Made by a program: the position numbers and the translations under genes. The notes under the pieces were generated by a model that saw nothing but the letters and a program-made list of their open reading frames with translations, had not been told where the DNA came from and searched no databases. Of a stretch of DNA of 64,000 nucleotides, positions 56,501-64,000 are shown piece after piece; positions within the stretch are counted from its first letter, which is position 1, and each line of letters begins with the position of its first letter. The DNA comes from XYD12-FULL-36-8 sp964613805 (GTDB taxonomy: Bacteria; Bacteroidota; Ignavibacteria; Ignavibacteriales; Ignavibacteriaceae), in contig CAZTJF010000020.1 of the NCBI GenBank assembly GCA_964613805.1, positions 18,711 through 82,710 on the forward strand, read 5' to 3'.

Positions 56501-57659
56501 CATCTCTGATGGTATCTCCGCTTCCTTCCTGAAAAGTATAAAGTGCTAATTGTCCTGTAGTGACTCTGCTATTCAATGCTGTGACAAATAGTTTTGCTTC
56601 ACGACTGGTATCTGAACCGAATGAATTAGAGACAATACATGAATAAGTATCAAGATTATTTGAAAGAGATACTGATGGAATAGTAAGTGTTGGCTGAATT
56701 TCTCCCAATAAAGTTGTTCCATTTAATCTCCATTGAAAGGATGAGGAATCTCCAACATACTTAACAGAGAATATAGCAGTCTGCCCGACTAATAGTCCAG
56801 CATCTTGTGGTTGAACAATTATTTTGGGAGCATTATCAGAATCAATTCCCAAATTATAATTAGCAGCAACTTCAGAACTATCTAAAGCTCTGCCATAAAC
56901 AGCAACTTTATAGAATGTACCTAACCAAGCACCTTTTCCAAAATCATTTGCAATTTGAAATCTATTTGTTGTCCACCAATTCGATAGATCGCCATCTAAA
57001 GCAGTATCAACTAATGCAACTGTTCCATTAATGTAAAATGTGGAAATTCCATCGTTCCTTCTTGAAAAAGCGAGATGTGTTAGTTTAGTGTTTACAGTTC
57101 CTGGAGCGGTAGATATTCCATCACCAATTGCTGAAGGTAAGGTTTCAGTTGACCGCATTCGTACAACATATCTATCCCCACTTTGCATAATAGCGAAATT
57201 TTGGGTGCTATAGTTGTTAGATAAAGTTACGATTCTTGCTAACGGTCCTTGAGTTGATAAAGCTGGAACAATCCATGCTTCAACAGTAACTTCGTTTGTG
57301 CTAGTACAAGTATCTATTACTTTAGAAGCTACTAAAGTATTTATATACGCAGTATCATTTGTTCCTAATCCTTTCGGAGTCCATGAAACTGCGGACATAT
57401 TGCTTATTTCTAAGTTTAACGGTGTACCTGAACTAGAGTTATCAAAAATGATATCGCCGGATCCCTCATTAAAATTATATAGAAGTAATTGTCCCGAATT
57501 AACCATTTTTCCTTTCTCGGGGATGGAAGATTTAGTCAATTGCCCGTTAGAAATTCCTTCATTTAACGGCTGTTTATTTATTACTTGTGATTGAGCAAAA
57601 ATGACTGTGGAAAATGTAGAAATGATGTAAATTAACACCAAAGTTAATTTTTTGTTCAT
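53589..57659 (-). CDS. Large type IX secreted LamG/Ig/FnIII surface protein
   Basis: A 1356-aa protein, start ATG at 57659 (MNKKLTLVLIYIISTF signal peptide, cut near residue 24; the longer in-frame leader from 57743 is unlikely). Order: LamG 1 (about 55-275), an Ig-like domain with QPQDAGLLVGQTAIF (about 280-365), LamG 2 (about 370-590), six FnIII domains (about 595-1170) of about 97 aa, four of which are near-identical (NHAELTWQDNSSNEEGFIIE), a PVELISFAASIINGNVTLRW module, and the C-terminal sorting domain with NFALEQNYPNPFNPSTTI and a final STKRMILMK. Likely a surface adhesin or glycan-binding protein; no catalytic motif was seen. It shares the terminator region with DUF457 and is divergent from the deacetylase. 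Confidence 0.88.
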   Translation of the reverse strand: MNKKLTLVLIYIISTFSTVIFAQSQVINKQPLNEGISNGQLTKSSIPEKGKMVNSGQLLLYNFNEGSGDIIFDNSSSGTPLNLEISNMSAVSWTPKGLGTNDTAYINTLVASKVIDTCTSTNEVTVEAWIVPALSTQGPLARIVTLSNNYSTQNFAIMQSGDRYVVRMRSTETLPSAIGDGISTAPGTVNTKLTHLAFSRRNDGISTFYINGTVALVDTALDGDLSNWWTTNRFQIANDFGKGAWLGTFYKVAVYGRALDSSEVAANYNLGIDSDNAPKIIVQPQDAGLLVGQTAIFSVKYVGDSSSFQWRLNGTTLLGEIQPTLTIPSVSLSNNLDTYSCIVSNSFGSDTSREAKLFVTALNSRVTTGQLALYTFQEGSGDTIRDVSNIGTPLNMSINTPASIEWKSYGMNVNSASDVYSVTDAAKINEPIIEYGEFSAEAWIKPADLLQSPATIMTLSNLSNAARINFTMDQQGNYLRCWLRTSTTSESGAYIESPVNLLSDSLIHITYVYNKKELAKIYINGLEVINGYALGDLSNWRPDYHLKIANKFVASQPWLGFYNLVSFYDRALSPTEILHNFSQGPINILLNGSPSVLTAQANQPMKVNLAWQDNSTNEDGFIIERKYAAFDFTILDSVLANISSFVDSNVVDTTAYTYRIKAFNLFNESSYSNESSATTILSTLAAPTTLTAVLSLTSLNHAELSWQDNSSNESGFIIERKVEGTKSEFAPLDTVTTNVTAYVDSVLADTTTYSYRVKAYNQFLASDYSNTASVTTLLSTLAAPTTLAAVLSQTSLNHAELTWQDNSSNEEGFIIERKIESVKAEFVAIDTVSANLIEYVDSVLADTTTYSYRVKAYNQFIASDYSNTASVTTLLSTLAAPTTLAAVLNQTSLNHAELTWQDNSSNEEGFIIERMIEGTESEFAPIDTVATNVTAYVDSVLADTTTYSYRVKAYNQFLASDYSNTASVTTLLSTLAAPTTLAAVLSQTSLNHAELTWLDNSSNEEGFIIERMIEGTKSEFSPIDTVATNVTVYVDSVLADTTTYSYRVKAYNQFLASNYSNTASVTTVLSTLAAPSFLYAILHGIDSQYVMLNWNDNSSNELGFVIERKDGNISSSSPFELIDSVGVNITSFVDSTVILDSTYTYRVFAYNQFLISDYSNLADIRVPVELISFAASIINGNVTLRWETATETNNSGFSVQKSKDNVKFTDLTFVKGKGTTTNQTSYSYTDKTALFGHYYYRLKQIDFNGQFQYSKSIEVDLGTPKNFALEQNYPNPFNPSTTIRFALPISAKVTIKLYNALGQEVTNVLSADLTAGIHETVFNASDLSSGVYFYMIKAQGTNGSNFTSTKRMILMK
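54439..55603 (-). repeat. Tandem 291-bp coding repeat (FnIII)
   Basis: The string around GCTGCCAAAG recurs at 54439, 54730, 55021, 55312 and 55603, exactly 291 bp (97 codons) apart each time. Protein copies differ at few positions (for example S/A/L at one site and E/K in another), so they are recent or homogenised duplications. Confidence 0.9.
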
Positions 57660-57894
57660 AATAGATACCCTAATTCCTTTCGATTTTGAATTAATTAAAA
57701 GAATTGAAAATTTTGTAAAGATATAAGACAAGATTTGTACCATTGTGAAATTGAAATTACATTATTATTCTGATACAAAAATATCAAAGTGAGATGAGAA
57801 TGTCCATAAAATTTTTAAGTGAATGAGATTGTGATCAGTTTTCAAAGTAAATTTAATTGCTTAATTCGTGTAATAAATTACTAGGAATTTATAG

Positions 57895-58737
57895 GTGCTT
57901 AAATTAATAGTAAACTCTGATGACTTTGGTTTGAGTTCAATGGTAAATACTGAAACATTGCATAGCTTTAAAAATGGGATTATTCGTTCTACTTCTTTGA
58001 TGGCAAACGGAAAAATGTTCTTTGATGCCATCAAATTAGCAAAAGCAAATCCAGAACTAGATATTGGGGTCCATTTAACACTTGTAAAAGAAAAGCCCAT
58101 ACTTAGTGATTCCCAATTATATACATTGCTTGATAAATCGGGCTGCCTTTTTAGTAACAGTAAGATTTTCACTCATAAATATCTTGTAGGAAAAATTTCA
58201 CTTAAGCAAGTCGAGGATGAGTTATCAGCACAAATCGAAAAAATTCTAGATCATGGAATCAATATAACTCATATAGACAGCCATCAGCATCTGCATATGC
58301 TGCCGAGAATTTTAGATACCACAATCAAGCTTGCAAAAAAATATAATATTAAATTTATCAGGTTTCCAAAGGAAAAACTTTATTCATATATGTTCTATGA
58401 TTTGAGGGCATCTGGCAGAATAGTACAAATGATTTCATTGAATTCACTTTGTTCATTTGTTAGAAAGAAAATCCCCAACAGAATTGATTATTTCACAGGT
58501 TTTTTTTTCGGAGGTAAATTAAATAAGCAAAATCTTAAAACATTAATAAATAATCTGCCGAAACATGGTACATGTGAGTTAATGTGTCATCCTGGTTTTA
58601 TGGAATTATCTAGCCAAAATTCTAATTATCGTCAGGTTGAAGAGTCTATTGCTTTACGTGATTCTGATGTTATGGAAATAATTAAAAGGAAAAACATTGA
58701 ATTAACTTCTTTTAAAAATTTACTTCTTCGTTCGTAG
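57895..58737 (+). CDS. YdjC/ChbG-family deacetylase (HpnK-like)
   Basis: A 280-aa carbohydrate deacetylase. N-terminus LIVNSDDFGLSSMVN holds the metal-binding Asp pair, then DIGVHLTLVKEKP with the His and a later THIDSHQHLHMLP with the His-rich metal motif. In the family it removes acetyl groups from chito-oligosaccharides; HpnK, found in hopanoid loci, is a close relation and hpnCDE are in this window, though 54 kb away. Start GTG at 57895 with AGGA ten nt upstream; the MLKLIVN N-terminus fits the family. Followed after 210 bp by GT2 genes. Confidence 0.8.
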   Translation: MLKLIVNSDDFGLSSMVNTETLHSFKNGIIRSTSLMANGKMFFDAIKLAKANPELDIGVHLTLVKEKPILSDSQLYTLLDKSGCLFSNSKIFTHKYLVGKISLKQVEDELSAQIEKILDHGINITHIDSHQHLHMLPRILDTTIKLAKKYNIKFIRFPKEKLYSYMFYDLRASGRIVQMISLNSLCSFVRKKIPNRIDYFTGFFFGGKLNKQNLKTLINNLPKHGTCELMCHPGFMELSSQNSNYRQVEESIALRDSDVMEIIKRKNIELTSFKNLLLRS

Positions 58738-58947
58738 TATATTTGTGAATAAAAGCGTTGATAATTGTTACCTATTATTTTTTGTTGTAACTTCTCAATG
58801 TGAGATTTAAGGTAATTAGCTTGAAAAAATATTCAATTTTAATTCGATTAAAAGGTTTTTTCACAAAATTTCTTCAAAAAAGAGTGGTATAAATTATGTT
58901 GAAATTTAGGGTTGCTAATAGAACTTTTGAATAACTAAAATCAAATT

Positions 58948-59877
58948 ATGGATTTATCTGTAGTAATCCCTGTTTATAATGAGGAAGAGTCCGTTAAGTT
59001 TCTTTATGAAGCGATAACAAGGGCGCTAGCAAAACTTAACCGACCTTATGAGATTTTATTGATTGATGATGGGAGTAAAGACTGTACTTACACAAATGCT
59101 TTGGAATTAGCCCAGCTTGATCCACGATTAAAAATTGTTAAACTAAAAAGAAATTATGGTCAGACTACTGCGCTTCATGCAGGTTTCCAAAATGCTAAGG
59201 GCAAAGTAATAGTAACTATGGATGGGGATTTACAAAATGATCCCGAAGATATTCCTGTCATGTTAGAAAAGATGGAAGAAGGTTATGACATTGTTCTTGG
59301 ATGGCGTCATGAAAGAAAGGATTTTTTCATTTCTCGAAAACTTCCTTCAAAAATTGCCAATTGGCTAATAAGAAAAGTTACAGGTATTCCTGTTAAAGAT
59401 AATGGCTGTGCAATTCGTGCATATCGTGCTGATGTAATAAAAAACTTTCCCATGTATTCCGAGATGCACCGCTTAATGCCTGTTATCACAGCGCTTGTTG
59501 GGGCAAAATTTACTCAGATAAAAGTTAAGCATCATCCAAGAAAATTTGGGCAATCCAAATATGGTCTATCAAGAATTTATAAAGTGTTGCTTGACCTTGT
59601 TGCCCTAAAAACTATTTTTTCATTTTTCTATATTCCGTTATTCGGGTTTGGATTTCTATCCTTAGCCGCCGCCGCTGTAAGTATTATCATTGTAACAATT
59701 GGCATAGCATTTTTATTTCTTTACCCGGGGCAGTCTTTAGTGACATTATTTGGTTCTAGTGCTTTGTTTGCAGCGCTTAGCGTATTTCTTTATTTCCTTG
59801 GAATAATTTGTCATTTAATATACAGAAGCGGAAATCTAAAAATTGAAAATTTATACAGAATAAAATTTAAAAATTAA
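58948..59877 (+). CDS. GtrB/ArnC-like GT2 glycosyltransferase
   Basis: A 309-aa enzyme. N-terminal GT-A domain: VVIPVYNEEESV, LLIDDGSKDCTY, RNYGQTTALHAGF and MDGDLQNDPEDIP (DXD: DGD), followed by the DNGCAIRAYR loop and two C-terminal membrane helices from about residue 225. It would transfer a sugar to undecaprenyl phosphate on the inner face of the membrane. The next gene is a related copy without the DXD. Confidence 0.9.
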   Translation: MDLSVVIPVYNEEESVKFLYEAITRALAKLNRPYEILLIDDGSKDCTYTNALELAQLDPRLKIVKLKRNYGQTTALHAGFQNAKGKVIVTMDGDLQNDPEDIPVMLEKMEEGYDIVLGWRHERKDFFISRKLPSKIANWLIRKVTGIPVKDNGCAIRAYRADVIKNFPMYSEMHRLMPVITALVGAKFTQIKVKHHPRKFGQSKYGLSRIYKVLLDLVALKTIFSFFYIPLFGFGFLSLAAAAVSIIIVTIGIAFLFLYPGQSLVTLFGSSALFAALSVFLYFLGIICHLIYRSGNLKIENLYRIKFKN

Positions 59878-59888
59878 AATAATGGAAA

Positions 59889-60893
59889 ATGTGGATGAGA
59901 AACCAAATTGATTTATCGGTAATTATTATTTATTACGAAAAGTATTTGTACGATAATGTTATCGAACTCCATCATGCTTATAAAAAGACAATAAAAACCA
60001 CAAACTTAAATTATGAATTTATTTATGTGGTGGACGGTGAGCTTCCCACAGTACTTGAAGACGTTAATAAACTCTATGAATTAGGAGAAAGAATCAAGCT
60101 GATAAAATTAGGTAAATGGTTTGGTGATGCTACAGCACTTCAGGTTGGTTTTGAACAAGCATCCGGACAATTAATTCTTACTCTTCCTTCATTCAAACAA
60201 GTTGATGAACATGATATTCCTAAATTAATTACTGCTTTAGAAGATAAGGATATGGTAATTTCCTGGCGTTACCCAAGATTAGATGGTTTTCTTAATAATT
60301 TTCAGTCAAGATTTTTTAATAAAATCATTAAATGGATCGTGGGGTCAAATTTCCACGACTTAAAATGTGTTGTAAAAGTTTTTCGACGTGAGGTGTTAGA
60401 AAAGATTTATATGTACGGTGATCAAGATAGATTTTTACCATTACTTGCAAATAAATTTGGATTTAAAATCGAGGAAATAAAAGTAAATCAAGCAAAAAAA
60501 GATGCTGTTCAGAAGTTTTATCCTTTTGCAAATTATATTGCAAGATTTCTAGAGCTTATCTCAATATTCTTTCTTGTAAAATTTACTAAAAAGCCAATTA
60601 GGTTTTTTGGCAGTACAGGTTTAATAACTTTTTCTATAGGATTTATTTTGGCTTTGATACTTTTTGTTGAAAGGGCTTTCTTAGGGGTTGGTTTAGCAGA
60701 CAGACCTATCGTACTCGTCAGTATCCTTTTAATGATTTTTGGAATTCAATCATTCGCTATAGGTTTGGTTGGGGAACTTATTATTTTTACTCATGCGAAA
60801 GACTTTAAAGACTATATTATAGAAACAGTTGTTGATTATGAGAATTCCCCAATTAGTGAGGTGCATGAAAAAGAATTTTCTCGTCAGCTTTAA
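59889..60893 (+). CDS. GT2-like protein lacking DXD, probable pseudo-enzyme partner
   Basis: A 334-aa protein with the same layout as its neighbour: LSVIIIYYEKYL, YVVDGELP, KWFGDATALQVGFEQASG, then LTLPSFKQVDEHDIP where the neighbour has MDGDLQNDPEDIP. The DXD motif that holds the metal is missing. The C-terminal helices and RFFGSTGL motif are kept. It begins 11 bp after the neighbour's stop, so the pair is probably cotranscribed. It may be a regulatory subunit or have a new chemistry; a decayed gene is unlikely because the frame is intact. Confidence 0.75.
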   Translation: MWMRNQIDLSVIIIYYEKYLYDNVIELHHAYKKTIKTTNLNYEFIYVVDGELPTVLEDVNKLYELGERIKLIKLGKWFGDATALQVGFEQASGQLILTLPSFKQVDEHDIPKLITALEDKDMVISWRYPRLDGFLNNFQSRFFNKIIKWIVGSNFHDLKCVVKVFRREVLEKIYMYGDQDRFLPLLANKFGFKIEEIKVNQAKKDAVQKFYPFANYIARFLELISIFFLVKFTKKPIRFFGSTGLITFSIGFILALILFVERAFLGVGLADRPIVLVSILLMIFGIQSFAIGLVGELIIFTHAKDFKDYIIETVVDYENSPISEVHEKEFSRQL

Positions 60894-61008
60894 GCGTTTG
60901 TGTTTGTCTAAGGTGTGAAAAAATTACTCAAATTTGTTAATTGATTATTTTTTATTTTAATAACGAAAATCTTACTATTAAAAACATTATTATATCAAGC
61001 AGGCCAGT

Positions 61009-64000
61009 ATGAGAAGAGGGTTAATAACCATTGTTTCAGTTTTTCTTCTGTTTATTTCTTTTACAAATTCAAATTATGCTCAAACATTGACCTTAAATTA
61101 CCCCAATGGCGGGGAGCTATTAACGGTTGGTACTCAAGTAAGCATTACTTGGAATAGTGCAGGGATAGATAAAATAAAAATTGAGCTATCTACAAATGGA
61201 GGTTCTAACTGGGAAATCATCGTTGATTCAACTGGTGCAGCTTCAGGAAGCTATACTTGGAATATCCCAATACCAAATAGAATTACCTCAAACGCAAAGA
61301 TTAAAATAACCAATACCGCTTCGCCCTTTAACTCTGACCAAAGTGATAATGTATTTTCGTTAAAGCTTCCTCAACTTAATATTTATCCACTTAAAATTTT
61401 ATTGCTTGGCGATTCTATCACTGAAGGTTTTTTTAATGGAGACGGAAAAAATAATGCTAATAGAATCGGATACAGATTTGTACTCTGGGATTCACTTCGT
61501 ACTAATAATCATAATTTTAATTTCGTTGGAAATTTAACTTCTGGTTATGACATTTTTCCTGACCCTGAACATGATGGCTGGCCAGGTTATACTGATACAC
61601 AAATAGCAGCAAATGTTTATGCTTATTTAGATGCTAATCCCTCCGATGTAATCCTGCTGCACATTGGTACAAATGGATTGGATGATCCTAATGGTACATC
61701 ACCTGATGATGTTGAAAATATTCTAAATGAGATAGATAGATGGGAAGCTGACAATGCTAAAACGGTTTGGGTATTTCTTGCAAGAATAATTGACAGAGTT
61801 CCTATTGATGGTAATACTACCACATTCAATAATAATATTACCGCAATGGCGAAGGCACGCCTGGATGATAAAATAGTGATAGTTGACATGCAAACAGAGG
61901 CAGGACTTATTTATGACTTTGTACCGAATGGAGGAGATATGGAAGATGATCTTCATCCTTTTGATACTGGATATTCAAAGATGGCAAAAAAGTGGTTTTC
62001 TGTTCTAAAACAAATGATGCCAAACCCAATTCCATCATCGCCAGAAATATTATCAAGTCCAAACTTATATGGATTTGTAGGAATTCCATATTTTTATGAC
62101 GTTGATGCATCCGGTATTGGCTCCCCAAATTATAGTCTAACAAGTTCACCTTCTGGTATGAATATAAATGCTAATACTGGTTTAATAAACTGGCTACCTA
62201 ATTCTACAGGTAATTTTCCAGTTGAAGTTAGGGCTTACAATTCTTCAGATCAAGATTTTCAGAATTATAATTTAAGTATAGCTGCTAAAGGCGCGAACTG
62301 CCCTGCTGATTTAATTTCTTACTGGAAGCTTGATGAACTTTCTGGAACCATTTATTATGATTATAATGCTAATAATAATGCTCAAACTGGAACCGATAAA
62401 CCTCAACCAGTAACAGGAATCATAAACCATGGTCAACAATTTGATGGTATTAATGATGAACTGAATGTTTCTCCCGTCTCTGCTTTTGATTTCGCAGCAA
62501 GCCAAAGTTTTACTATAGAATTTTGGATGAAAAAGTCTGATCCTTTATCCAATGTTAATGTAATTATCGGCAGAGATGACAATACTAGTCCACTTCATTG
62601 GTGGGTTGGGTTGAACACTTCGGCTAAAGCAGCATTTTATTTGGAATCAGTTACCGGTGAAAGCTTCAATGTTACGGGAACAACCGCATTGAATGATGGT
62701 ATTTGGCATCATATAGCTGCTGTTCGCGATGCTGCATCCAATGAATTGAGAATTTATATTGATGGAAAGTTGGAAGCGAGTTCCTCTGCTTCTTATAGTA
62801 ATGGTTTTTCTTCAGCTACTGCTAATATTAATATTGGCTGGTTAAATCTGGATGATGGTTATCATTTTGGTGGAACTTTAGATGAATTAGCTGTTCATGA
62901 TACTTTACTAAGTGCTATTAACATTTTACAAAATTATAGAGATGGAAAAGCAGGATTAGATTACTGTAATCCGAATGATGTTCCAATAATCTTAACCCAA
63001 CCAATCAAAACTGCTGTTCAGGATCAATCATACAGCTATGACGTAGATGCGACTGGATATCCTCTACCAACCTACTCACTTGATGTTTTCCCGATGGGAA
63101 TGACAATAAATAATTCAACTGGATTGATTCAATGGACACCAAGTGATACAGGCAGTTATAGTGTAAGAGTAAGAGTTACAAATTCAACCGGTATAACTGA
63201 CTCACAATCATTTATTATACGAGTAAGAGATGTAGCTACTTGTCCTCCTAATCTACTTTCTTATTGGAAACTTGATGAAAATTCGGGAAATACTTACCAC
63301 GATTATTATGATGGAAATGATGGTCAATCTGGTTTGGGTACACCTACTCCAGTAAGTGGTTTTATCAATGGTGGGCAGCAATTTGATGGTGTCAATGATG
63401 AAATAAACATTCCACCATCTGCTGATTTTAATTTTGCTTTAAATCAAAGCTTCAGCATCGAATTCTGGATGAAGAAATCAAATCCTATGACAGGTATAAA
63501 AGTAATGATAGGTCGAGATGATCACACAGTTTCTAACTTACACTGGTGGATAGGTTTGGCTGATGGTAACGCAGCATTTTATCTTGTCTCAAATAACGGC
63601 GAAAATCACAATATTACAGGAACAACAGTACTCACCGATGGTAACTGGCATCAGGTTGCTGCTATACGTGATGCTGCATCAAATATGCTTAGACTGTATG
63701 TTGATGGTCAATTAGAAGCCAGTACTTCCACGTCTTATACTAGTGGATTCACTTCAAATACTGCTAATATTAATGTGGGATGGATAAATCTCGACGATGG
63801 ATATCATTATGCTGGAGATTTGGATGAAGTTGTTATTCGCAGCAGTTCTATGGACAGTTTAACTGTTGTTAGAAATTATCAAAAGGGTTTACTTGGATTC
63901 AATTACTGTTTACCTGCTGATCCACCGAATATCACTTCAATACTGGATACATCAGCAATAATAGGATTGGTTCACACTGACACAGTAAAGACGAGTGGTT
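61009..64000 (+). CDS. Secreted SGNH hydrolase with LamG repeats, C-terminus beyond window
   Basis: An open frame from ATG 61009 (MRRGLITIVSVFLLFISF signal, cut after NYA-Q, about residue 24) continues to the last base with no stop: 997 complete codons. Modules: Ig-like PNGGE domain (about 27-115), SGNH hydrolase with GDS at residues 134-136 (catalytic Ser136), HIGTNG with GTN at 220-222, and DDLHP with Asp313/His316, then He_PIG-type Ig domain, LamG 1 (about 430-650), He_PIG, LamG 2 (about 745-970), and the start of a further module. The Ig+LamG unit repeats after 942 bp. It is paralogous to the gene at 48572, but whether it ends in a dockerin or a sorting domain cannot be seen. Confidence 0.85.
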   Translation, partial: MRRGLITIVSVFLLFISFTNSNYAQTLTLNYPNGGELLTVGTQVSITWNSAGIDKIKIELSTNGGSNWEIIVDSTGAASGSYTWNIPIPNRITSNAKIKITNTASPFNSDQSDNVFSLKLPQLNIYPLKILLLGDSITEGFFNGDGKNNANRIGYRFVLWDSLRTNNHNFNFVGNLTSGYDIFPDPEHDGWPGYTDTQIAANVYAYLDANPSDVILLHIGTNGLDDPNGTSPDDVENILNEIDRWEADNAKTVWVFLARIIDRVPIDGNTTTFNNNITAMAKARLDDKIVIVDMQTEAGLIYDFVPNGGDMEDDLHPFDTGYSKMAKKWFSVLKQMMPNPIPSSPEILSSPNLYGFVGIPYFYDVDASGIGSPNYSLTSSPSGMNINANTGLINWLPNSTGNFPVEVRAYNSSDQDFQNYNLSIAAKGANCPADLISYWKLDELSGTIYYDYNANNNAQTGTDKPQPVTGIINHGQQFDGINDELNVSPVSAFDFAASQSFTIEFWMKKSDPLSNVNVIIGRDDNTSPLHWWVGLNTSAKAAFYLESVTGESFNVTGTTALNDGIWHHIAAVRDAASNELRIYIDGKLEASSSASYSNGFSSATANINIGWLNLDDGYHFGGTLDELAVHDTLLSAINILQNYRDGKAGLDYCNPNDVPIILTQPIKTAVQDQSYSYDVDATGYPLPTYSLDVFPMGMTINNSTGLIQWTPSDTGSYSVRVRVTNSTGITDSQSFIIRVRDVATCPPNLLSYWKLDENSGNTYHDYYDGNDGQSGLGTPTPVSGFINGGQQFDGVNDEINIPPSADFNFALNQSFSIEFWMKKSNPMTGIKVMIGRDDHTVSNLHWWIGLADGNAAFYLVSNNGENHNITGTTVLTDGNWHQVAAIRDAASNMLRLYVDGQLEASTSTSYTSGFTSNTANINVGWINLDDGYHYAGDLDEVVIRSSSMDSLTVVRNYQKGLLGFNYCLPADPPNITSILDTSAIIGLVHTDTVKTSG

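Overview
The window looks like a chromosomal segment of a low-GC bacterium of the Bacteroidota/Chlorobiota group, most probably an Ignavibacteria-type organism. This rests on the AT-rich codon use, the C-terminal type IX secretion sorting domains with the YPNPFNP motif (genes at 51315 and 53589), the hpnC-hpnD-hpnE route to squalene, a bacillithiol BshC and weak ribosome binding sites. No rRNA, tRNA, CRISPR array, transposase or phage gene was seen.

Region 1-12.1 kb is mostly housekeeping. It holds a partial minus-strand gene, a translationally coupled hpnC-hpnD-hpnE set (432-3474), a small zinc-ribbon membrane protein, an outer-membrane barrel, a DnaQ-type exonuclease fused to a UvrC-like GIY-YIG nuclease, a YmdB phosphodiesterase, folD, a HicB-like small protein coupled to a TrmH-type rRNA/tRNA methylase, aroA, and bshC on the minus strand. 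Region 12.1-21.4 kb holds a radical SAM/SPASM enzyme, a flippase-like protein and a membrane glycosyltransferase in one operon, then a DUF6600 (YXWGXW) secreted protein behind a good sigma-54 promoter, a queuosine-precursor transporter, a malic enzyme/phosphotransacetylase fusion with a clear terminator, a TPR protein and a small membrane protein.

Region 21.8-45.6 kb is a long plus-strand glycan or glycolipid biosynthesis region. Its first part is tightly coupled: metallohydrolase-like protein, GT4, asparagine-synthase-like amidotransferase, GlpD-like oxidoreductase and SDR epimerase, followed by a hexapeptide acyltransferase. Then come two paralogous GT2 enzymes around a membrane amidohydrolase and a flippase-like protein, a NodB-type deacetylase, a GT-C-like membrane protein fused to a C25-peptidase-like domain, a DegT aminotransferase, another GT-C, a GT4, a flippase-like protein and a GT2. 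Related genes return at 57.9-60.9 kb (YdjC/HpnK-like deacetylase, a GtrB-like GT2 and a DXD-less GT2). No recognisable Wzx, Wzy or Wzz was seen.

Region 45.7-64 kb is dominated by large secreted surface proteins. They are an FG-GAP/VCBS dockerin protein with a decayed sorting domain behind it, an SGNH hydrolase/LamG/dockerin protein followed directly by a sorting-domain protein that may carry its cohesin-like partner, a 1356-residue LamG/Ig/FnIII protein with an exact 291-bp internal repeat, and at the right edge an incomplete SGNH/LamG protein that stays open to the last base. The most unusual items are the in-frame palindromic insertion in hpnE, the GT-C/C25-like fusion, the coupled AsnB-centred cluster, the dockerin/sorting-domain gene pair and the frameshifted sorting domain.
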